A stretch of 46,485 nt of DNA from DATENM01 sp045807765 (GTDB lineage Bacteria; Acidobacteriota; Blastocatellia; UBA7656), in contig JBJMGU010000134.1 in the NCBI GenBank assembly GCA_045807765.1, positions 1 to 46,485 of the forward strand. The letters run 5' to 3'. Of the stretch, positions 41,436 to 46,485 are shown in pieces (the stretch's first letter is position 1; each line of letters begins with the position of its first letter). Made by a program: the position numbers and the translations under genes. The notes beneath the pieces were generated by a model. The model saw only the letters and a list, made by a program, of their open reading frames with translations, was not told where the DNA came from and did no database searches.

Positions 41436-42347
41436 CTAACCGAGCTGCGAGCGCCGCGCCAGGTATGAAAAGAGCGCGGCGTCGAGCGGCTCTGAAGTCT
41501 TCAGCAATTCGTAATCGATGCGGTTGCGCGACGCGCTCTCTTGCAAAGCGTCAATGTGCAGCCGCATCGCCCGGCGGTACTCGTCGCGCAGCACGTCGGG
41601 AAGGACGTGCAACTGTTCCTCGCTCTCGGCATCTTCCAGAACGAGCGGCTCGTTAAAATCAAACTCGACTTCTTGCCGGTCAAGCACATGGAAGACAATC
41701 ACCTCGTTGCCCTTGAATCGCAGATGCTCTAGCGCCTGCATCATGCGCTCCGGCTCGTCATACAGGTCAGAGATCAGTACGATGATGCCGCGCCGCGTCA
41801 GCAATTCGGCCAGCCGATGCAACTGCTCTGTCAGTTGTGTGCCGCCGCCCGGCTGGATGCGCTCGATGACGCCGAGCAAGGTGCGCAGGTGGCCTGTGCG
41901 CGAGCTGGGCGGCACATGCTCGATGGTCTCTTCGTCGAAGGTGTGCAAGCCGACGGAATCGTGCTGGCGCACGCCGAGGTACGCCAGCGACGCCGCCAGA
42001 TATTGCGCGTATTGCAGCTTGGTCACCTCCTTGCTGGCGTAATTCATTGAGGCGCTGGCATCGATCAGCAGATGAATCTGTGTGTTGGTATCGCTCTGAT
42101 ATTTCTTGATGTAGAGCCGGTCGGTGCGCCCCAGCAATTTCCAATCGAGATGGCGCAGGTCATCGCCGGGCATGTACTGACGATGCTCGGCGAAGTCTGT
42201 CGAGAAGCCGAGGTAAGGCGAGCGGTGCAGGCCGGAGATGAAGCCTTCGACCACCGAGCGAGCGATCAGCTCAAGCGAGCTGATGCGCGCCAGCACCTCA
42301 GGAGCCAGAAATCGTGCCCCGCTTTGTTGCGTGAAGCTCTGCGCCAT
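41436..42347 (-). CDS. DUF58-family protein with vWA-like fold
   Basis: The 303-residue protein has the DUF58 block GFSTDFAEHRQYMPGDDLRHLDWKLLGRTDRLYIKKY followed by the vWA metal motif DASASMNY; the long block is shown here only in part of the whole. No membrane helix is seen, so it is probably cytosolic, linking the MoxR ATPase to membrane partners. It lies 9 nt after moxR and 22 nt before the BatA gene, tight operon spacing. DUF58 genes almost always neighbour MoxR ATPases. Molecular role uncertain. Confidence 0.92.
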   Translation of the reverse strand: MAQSFTQQSGARFLAPEVLARISSLELIARSVVEGFISGLHRSPYLGFSTDFAEHRQYMPGDDLRHLDWKLLGRTDRLYIKKYQSDTNTQIHLLIDASASMNYASKEVTKLQYAQYLAASLAYLGVRQHDSVGLHTFDEETIEHVPPSSRTGHLRTLLGVIERIQPGGGTQLTEQLHRLAELLTRRGIIVLISDLYDEPERMMQALEHLRFKGNEVIVFHVLDRQEVEFDFNEPLVLEDAESEEQLHVLPDVLRDEYRRAMRLHIDALQESASRNRIDYELLKTSEPLDAALFSYLARRSQLG

Positions 42348-42356
42348 TCGTACCCT

Positions 42357-43379
42357 TTACAACCCGGACTTCGGCTCGGGTACGGTCTCGATTAAACGGC
42401 GGATCACGTCATCAGGCTTGACCCGCTCGCTCTCGGCATGAAAATTCAACAGGATGCGGTGACGCAGAATCGGGTAGGCCAGGGCGCGCACGTCTTCGAC
42501 GCTGACGTTATAGCGCCCGCTCATGACAGCCCGCGCTTTGCCGCCGAGGATCAAGAACTGCGAAGCGCGCAGCGACGCTCCCCAGGTCACCCAGCGACGC
42601 ACGAAATCCGGCGCCGTTGTCGCCACCGGGCGGCTGGCGCCGACTAGCCTGACCGCATAGCGGGTTACCGCCTCGGATGCCGGCACGCGGCGCACCAGTT
42701 TTTGAAAGGCGAGAATGTCGGCGCCCGAAACGTTCTGCTCTAAATTCAAATCCGCCACCGTCGTCGTGCGGTTGACGACTTCGACCTCGTCGTCTTCGCT
42801 CAGGTAGCCGATCTGTATGTTGAACATGAAACGGTCGAGCTGCGCTTCAGGCAGCGGGTAGGTGCCTTCCATCTCAATCGGGTTCTGCGTCGCCAGCACA
42901 TAAAACGGTTTCGGCAGCGCGTAGGTCGTCCCCTGGATGGTCACCGCGCCTTCCTGCATGGCTTCGAGCAGCGCGGCCTGCGTCTTGGGCGGCGTGCGGT
43001 TGATTTCGTCCGCGAGGATGATATTGGCAAACAGCGGCCCGCGGATGAATTGCAGGGCGCGGTGGCCGGTGGCGCGGTCTTCTTCGATGATGTCTGTGCC
43101 GGTGATGTCGGACGGCATCAGGTCGGGCGTAAACTGGATGCGCTTGAAGGTCAGGTCAAGCACGTTGGCGATGGTGCGAATCAGCAATGTCTTCGCCAGC
43201 CCGGGAACGCCTGTGACCAGCGCATGGCCGCCGACCATCAGCGACATCATTGCCTGATCTACGACTTCATCCTGCGCGACGATGACCTTGCGTACTTCGT
43301 GGAGAATCTGCTCGCGCGCCGCGATCAGCTTTTCCAGCAACGCGTCTTCCTGAATGATTTCCTGCGTGTCTATTGCCAT
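42357..43379 (-). CDS. MoxR-family AAA+ ATPase
   Basis: The start at 43379 (MAIDTQEIIQEDALL) has GGGGAAAC upstream and gives 340 residues. The longer frame to 43475 is only a translation of an intergenic repeat. Walker A is TGVPGLAKT, Walker B IILADEINR, followed by TPPKTQAALLEAMQEG, the sensor VLATQNPIEMEGTYPLPEAQLDRF and a helical lid. MoxR ATPases act as chaperones for vWA-domain partners; here those are the DUF58 and BatA products immediately downstream. It is distinct from the CbbQ/NorQ-type paralogue at 15028-15852. Confidence 0.95.
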   Translation of the reverse strand: MAIDTQEIIQEDALLEKLIAAREQILHEVRKVIVAQDEVVDQAMMSLMVGGHALVTGVPGLAKTLLIRTIANVLDLTFKRIQFTPDLMPSDITGTDIIEEDRATGHRALQFIRGPLFANIILADEINRTPPKTQAALLEAMQEGAVTIQGTTYALPKPFYVLATQNPIEMEGTYPLPEAQLDRFMFNIQIGYLSEDDEVEVVNRTTTVADLNLEQNVSGADILAFQKLVRRVPASEAVTRYAVRLVGASRPVATTAPDFVRRWVTWGASLRASQFLILGGKARAVMSGRYNVSVEDVRALAYPILRHRILLNFHAESERVKPDDVIRRLIETVPEPKSGL

Positions 43380-43388
43380 GTTTCCCCG

Positions 43389-43492
43389 ATGATGAAGTAT
43401 TAATGATGAATGATGAATTAAAGAAGAACCGTCGGTCGCAATGGGCACAAGCTCCGGCAGTTCATCATTCATCACTCATCATTCATCGTTTT
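43389..43492. repeat. Iterated inverted repeat, GATGAAT word, between the DUF4159 gene and moxR
   Basis: The arms lie at 43389-43420 and 43461-43492, flanking a loop of about 40 nt. In the direction of transcription (minus) the order is purine-rich GATGAATGATGA arm, a loop starting GAACTGCCGGAG, then the ATTCATC arm. The loop start is identical to that of the repeat at 23601-23700. It begins 5 nt after the DUF4159 stop and ends 9 nt before the moxR start. Confidence 0.9.
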
Positions 43493-43497
43493 CCTTA

Positions 43498-44277
43498 TCA
43501 GTGCGTCAGCGCGTAAAAGACGTAATTGACTCCGAACTTGTAAGCGCTGTTGGTGTCTTCGATGGGCTGAAAGGGGTCGTTCGACCACTGCCAGAAATCG
43601 CTCACATCGTAATTAAAGTTGATGATCATCATCAGCCGCCCGTGCTTGTCTTCGATGCCGAAGAACTGCGGCGTATAGCCGCCGCGATAGATGGGCCGCA
43701 GCTCAAGCGACTTGATTGAGAAGAAGCAATTGAAGATCGGGTGCGAGACGTCGAGCGGCTTCATCTGGAACTCAGCCTCGGGCAGCGCCCGCTTCAGGTA
43801 GTACTGAAAGACGCTCATATCCTGCGCGCCGCGAAAGTCGTCTACGAGTAGGAAGCCGCCGCGCAGCAGGTATTCACGCAACCCCTGAATCTCGGCATCG
43901 CTCATGTCCATGTAGCCGACTTCGCACATATAAGCGAAGGGGTACTTGAAGAGGTTCGGGTCGTCGAAGCTGAAGATGTATTCGTTCTCTTCCTGCACAA
44001 CGTCGAGCTTCGACAGCTCTTTGAGGATTTTCGAGAAGTGCAATCCGGCTTCGGGGTAGTCGTGCGACCAGGGCGCGCAATGATCGCCGATGCAGTTCCA
44101 GGGCGCAACCGGCCCGGTCTTGACGCGCGCAAACTTGAACTTGTCGGATTCGTCCTTCTTCTCGCCGAAGCGCTCGTCTTCGTACTTCGGCGAATGGTCG
44201 CCGGCAGCCGACATCGCAAACACCACGGACGAAAAAGCCAGCAGAATGAGCATGAGGATGAGGACATGTTTACGCAT
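43498..44277 (-). CDS. DUF4159-domain secreted protein
   Basis: The 259-residue protein has a Sec signal peptide (HVLILMLILLAFSSVVFAMSA) and the DUF4159 pattern: PWSHDYPEAGLHFSKILKEL, SFDDPNLFKYPFAYMCEVGYMDMS, GLREYLLRGGFLLVDDFRGAQD, LELRPIYRGGYTPQFFGIED and NYVFYALTH at the end. The domain is thought to resemble a glutamine-amidotransferase-like fold without known activity. The start is ATG 44277; a TTG at 44280 has better spacing from the GGAGG in the upstream gene's tail, so one extra residue is possible. It follows the TPR-peptidase gene by 6 nt and precedes moxR. Confidence 0.9.
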   Translation of the reverse strand: MRKHVLILMLILLAFSSVVFAMSAAGDHSPKYEDERFGEKKDESDKFKFARVKTGPVAPWNCIGDHCAPWSHDYPEAGLHFSKILKELSKLDVVQEENEYIFSFDDPNLFKYPFAYMCEVGYMDMSDAEIQGLREYLLRGGFLLVDDFRGAQDMSVFQYYLKRALPEAEFQMKPLDVSHPIFNCFFSIKSLELRPIYRGGYTPQFFGIEDKHGRLMMIINFNYDVSDFWQWSNDPFQPIEDTNSAYKFGVNYVFYALTH

Positions 44278-44283
44278 CAATGC

Positions 44284-46485
44284 CTAATTCCCTCCTCTCA
44301 GCTTGAGCAACAGTTCCTGCGCCTTGTCGAAGCCGGGGGCGATCTCAAGCGCCCTGAGGACTTCGCGGCGGGCCTCGGCGCGATTGCCGCCCGCATCCAG
44401 GGCACGGGCCAGATCGTAATGTGCCGCCGCTTGATCTGCCGGGGCCAGCGCCACGACGACGCGGAACTCGCGCGCCGCTTCCGTCGGGTTGCTTAAATCA
44501 AGATAAACATCGCCCGCGAGCTTGTGCAAGCTGGCATCAAATGGCTGAATGTAAAAACTTGTCTTCAACGTTTCGACTGCGCCCGCACGGTCGCCCACAC
44601 TCAAGCGCAAACGCGCCAGCCGGGCCATCGCCTCAACGCTGGTTTCGCTGTGCGTCGTCAATTGTTCGAGCGCCGCGATGGCCGCGCGCTTGTCGTCGCG
44701 CGCTTCATACATCTCCGCCAGCAGCGCGTAAGGATTGCCGGCGCCGGCGTAGTAAGGATAGATTTCCGCGGCGCGCTTTGAATGCTCAATCGCGCCATCC
44801 ATGTCACCCTCGCGCTTTAACAACGCGCCCAACCGCAGGTGCGCGAAGTAATCGTTCGGGCGCTGCTTGAGCGTCGCCAGCAATTCCTCTTTTGACGGCG
44901 CTTGATTCACCGGGCCATGCAGCGCGCCGCCGAGCGCTTCGATATAGCCGCCGACTTTGCCGCGCAGGTAATCGGTAAACGCCTTGTCAAAATCAGCCGG
45001 CGCGAGCTTCAACGCCCGTTGCAAAACATCGGGCGTGCGCTGCCCTTCTTTGTAGAGCGCCAGCATCCGCAGAATACCGTCGAAGCCATATTTTTCTTCG
45101 ACGAACTCGCAGACCTGCGAGGCTTGAAAGTAAGCGATGGTGACGCCGTCCGGCGTGCGCGGTCGAGTGAATGCGGCGTCTAGCTCGCTGATGGGGGTGA
45201 AGCGGCCATCGGCGAATGCCTTCAGTCGTTCGGGCGACCAGTTATCGCCCCAACCCTGTCGAGCGCGGCGCTCCTCGAAGACCGAAAGCCCTTCCGAGAA
45301 CCAGCGCGGGATGCGGTGATCGGTGGTTTCGAGCGTGATGACGTGCGTGAACTCATGCCAGAGCGTGCTGCCCCAGTTGAATTCGCCGATGTCGCGCGCC
45401 GACGGGCTGTCCATCGCAATCACCTGTCCGAAACAGACGCCGAGCGCCCCCAATCCCGGCAAGCCCAGGCTACGCACGGCGAAATCTTCGTGGTTGTCGA
45501 AGACCTCGACCGCAATCGGCGCGCGCGGCGTGAAGCGATAGCGAGCGGTCAGCTTCTTGTGCGCCTCTTCGAGCAGGTCGGCGGCATACTGAGCGATTGC
45601 GCCGGTCTCTTTGGGCGCTGTCTTCAGCAGAAACGGCCCGCGCACCGTGTCGTTGAAATCCTTCACCGAGTCGAGCAGGTCGAGCGTGTTCTTGGCCCAG
45701 AGGTTGTACGGGTCGCCGGCAAAGGTGCGCTCCAGCTCGGCGCGGCCTTCTGTAATTTTGCCCACACGGAGCAATTGAATGCCAAGCTGGGTGTGCGCCG
45801 CCCACAGGTGCGGCGACAGCTCGACGGCGCGGCGGTCGAGTTCGACCGCTTCGGTGTAGCGGCGGTTGTTGACCGCGAAGTGCGCCAGCGTGTCGAAGAA
45901 TTCGCCGGCCTTCGGGTTGATCGCAAGCGCCCGTTTGGTTTCGGTCTCAAGCTCAGCCTTTTTGTCTGTCAGATAAAAGATCGCGGCGCGCACGGCGATG
46001 GCTTTGACCGAGTTGGGATTGGCGGCAAGCGCGCGGTCAACCGCTTTCGTCGCCGCGTCATAGTCTTCGCTTTCGAGCGCCATCCACGCGTCCATCGCAT
46101 GGGCGTCGGCCAAGCTCGCGTTGACCGCGAGGGCATGAGCGATGACCGCCGGTGGCGTTTCGCTGGCCGCGCGGATCGATGATTTATCGCGCGACGAGCT
46201 GACACCACCGTTCTGCTTGCTCTCGGCCAGGCCGATCAGGGCGCGCGGCGCGTTCGGGTTGATCTTCAGCGCGTCTTCAAACAAAGACAAGGCTGCGTCA
46301 TAGCTGTACTTCTCATTTAATAATTCGCCTTGCGCAATCAAGGCTTCGGCGTAATTCGGGTCGGCTTCGCGCGCGTCCTGGAAAAGCTCGTTGGCCTCTT
46401 TGTACTTTTCGAGCAGTCCCAGACCTTCAGCGATGAGCGATAGCTCTTCGGCACTGCGCGGCCCCTGGTCGTTGAAATAGCGCAC
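44284..46485 (-). CDS. TPR protein with gluzincin-like peptidase domain (start outside window)
   Basis: The frame is open at the right edge, leaving 733 residues without a signal peptide; the first visible residues are already TPR helices, so the true start lies beyond the window. TPR repeats fill about residues 1-260 (EADPNYAEALIAQGEL, INPNAPRALIGLAES, LSPHLWAAHTQLGIQLLRVG). A metallopeptidase domain at about 290-480 has the zinc motif HEFTH near residue 375 and a third ligand in WFSEGLSVFEE, the peptidase MA-like gluzincin arrangement. More TPRs complete the protein. It is the first visible gene of the seven-gene operon. Substrate unknown. Confidence 0.9.
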   Translation of the reverse strand: MRYFNDQGPRSAEELSLIAEGLGLLEKYKEANELFQDAREADPNYAEALIAQGELLNEKYSYDAALSLFEDALKINPNAPRALIGLAESKQNGGVSSSRDKSSIRAASETPPAVIAHALAVNASLADAHAMDAWMALESEDYDAATKAVDRALAANPNSVKAIAVRAAIFYLTDKKAELETETKRALAINPKAGEFFDTLAHFAVNNRRYTEAVELDRRAVELSPHLWAAHTQLGIQLLRVGKITEGRAELERTFAGDPYNLWAKNTLDLLDSVKDFNDTVRGPFLLKTAPKETGAIAQYAADLLEEAHKKLTARYRFTPRAPIAVEVFDNHEDFAVRSLGLPGLGALGVCFGQVIAMDSPSARDIGEFNWGSTLWHEFTHVITLETTDHRIPRWFSEGLSVFEERRARQGWGDNWSPERLKAFADGRFTPISELDAAFTRPRTPDGVTIAYFQASQVCEFVEEKYGFDGILRMLALYKEGQRTPDVLQRALKLAPADFDKAFTDYLRGKVGGYIEALGGALHGPVNQAPSKEELLATLKQRPNDYFAHLRLGALLKREGDMDGAIEHSKRAAEIYPYYAGAGNPYALLAEMYEARDDKRAAIAALEQLTTHSETSVEAMARLARLRLSVGDRAGAVETLKTSFYIQPFDASLHKLAGDVYLDLSNPTEAAREFRVVVALAPADQAAAHYDLARALDAGGNRAEARREVLRALEIAPGFDKAQELLLKLRGGN

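Noticed and set aside
43380..43475. N-terminal extension of MoxR and similar short proteins with runs such as IHHSSFI
   Set aside because: These are translations of the GATGAAT-type inverted repeat, not protein; MoxR homology begins at 43379.

Overview
The window looks like a chromosomal segment of a high-GC, Gram-negative bacterium, most likely an Acidobacteriota member close to Blastocatellia. This placement is an inference from gene content and style: an hpnCDE squalene cluster, a MoxR/DUF58/BatA/DUF4175-like/DUF4159/TPR-peptidase operon, many secreted proteins of unknown function, and numerous intergenic iterated inverted repeats. No rRNA, tRNA, CRISPR array, prophage or insertion sequence was found. 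About 41 genes are supported; the two at the window edges are cut.

Left part (1-4412, minus strand): gatB is followed, with 4-nt or very short spacing, by a lipoprotein cyclophilin, two EutN/CcmL-type microcompartment vertex proteins, a small Cys-containing protein whose N-terminus resembles an encapsulation peptide, and an FHA(-GAF) protein that runs off the window. A membrane protein lies upstream. From 4558 to 10612 (plus strand): typA, a secreted protein with a pilin-like C-terminal half, and the overlapping hpnC-hpnD-hpnE trio that makes squalene. From 10617 to 14880 (minus strand): a DsbD protein fused to an extra TlpA-type thioredoxin, a NosL-like lipoprotein and mnmA.

Middle part (15028-27729): a CbbQ/NorQ-type AAA+ ATPase faces a compact HsdM/half-HsdS methylation pair with no restriction subunit. 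Next come a fumarylacetoacetase-family enzyme, two tiny proteins, homoserine dehydrogenase, and an ECF sigma factor / zinc anti-sigma / catalytically degenerate HtrA-PDZ set. These are followed by a GT-C glycosyltransferase, a YbhN-like membrane protein, a secreted protein and a stand-alone response regulator.

Right part (28283-46485, minus strand): read in transcription order, a seven-gene envelope operon (TPR-metallopeptidase, DUF4159, MoxR, DUF58, BatA/vWA, a 1279-residue Gln/Gly-rich DUF4175-like protein, and an exported protein with methyltransferase-like motifs) ends at a clear rho-independent terminator at 34222-34260. It is followed by an FRG-domain gene, proB, proA, an Eco57I/TaqI-like DNA methyltransferase overlapping proA, and an unrecognised protein that carries an M15 (VanY-like) zinc-peptidase signature.

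The most striking non-genic signal is a set of eight inverted repeats whose arms are arrays of 7-10-nt iterated words. All eight lie between co-directional genes, most touch or closely follow a stop codon, and all have the purine-rich arm next to the upstream gene. Two share the same loop core, several set gene ends or mislead start-codon calls, and one encodes part of a lipoprotein signal peptide.
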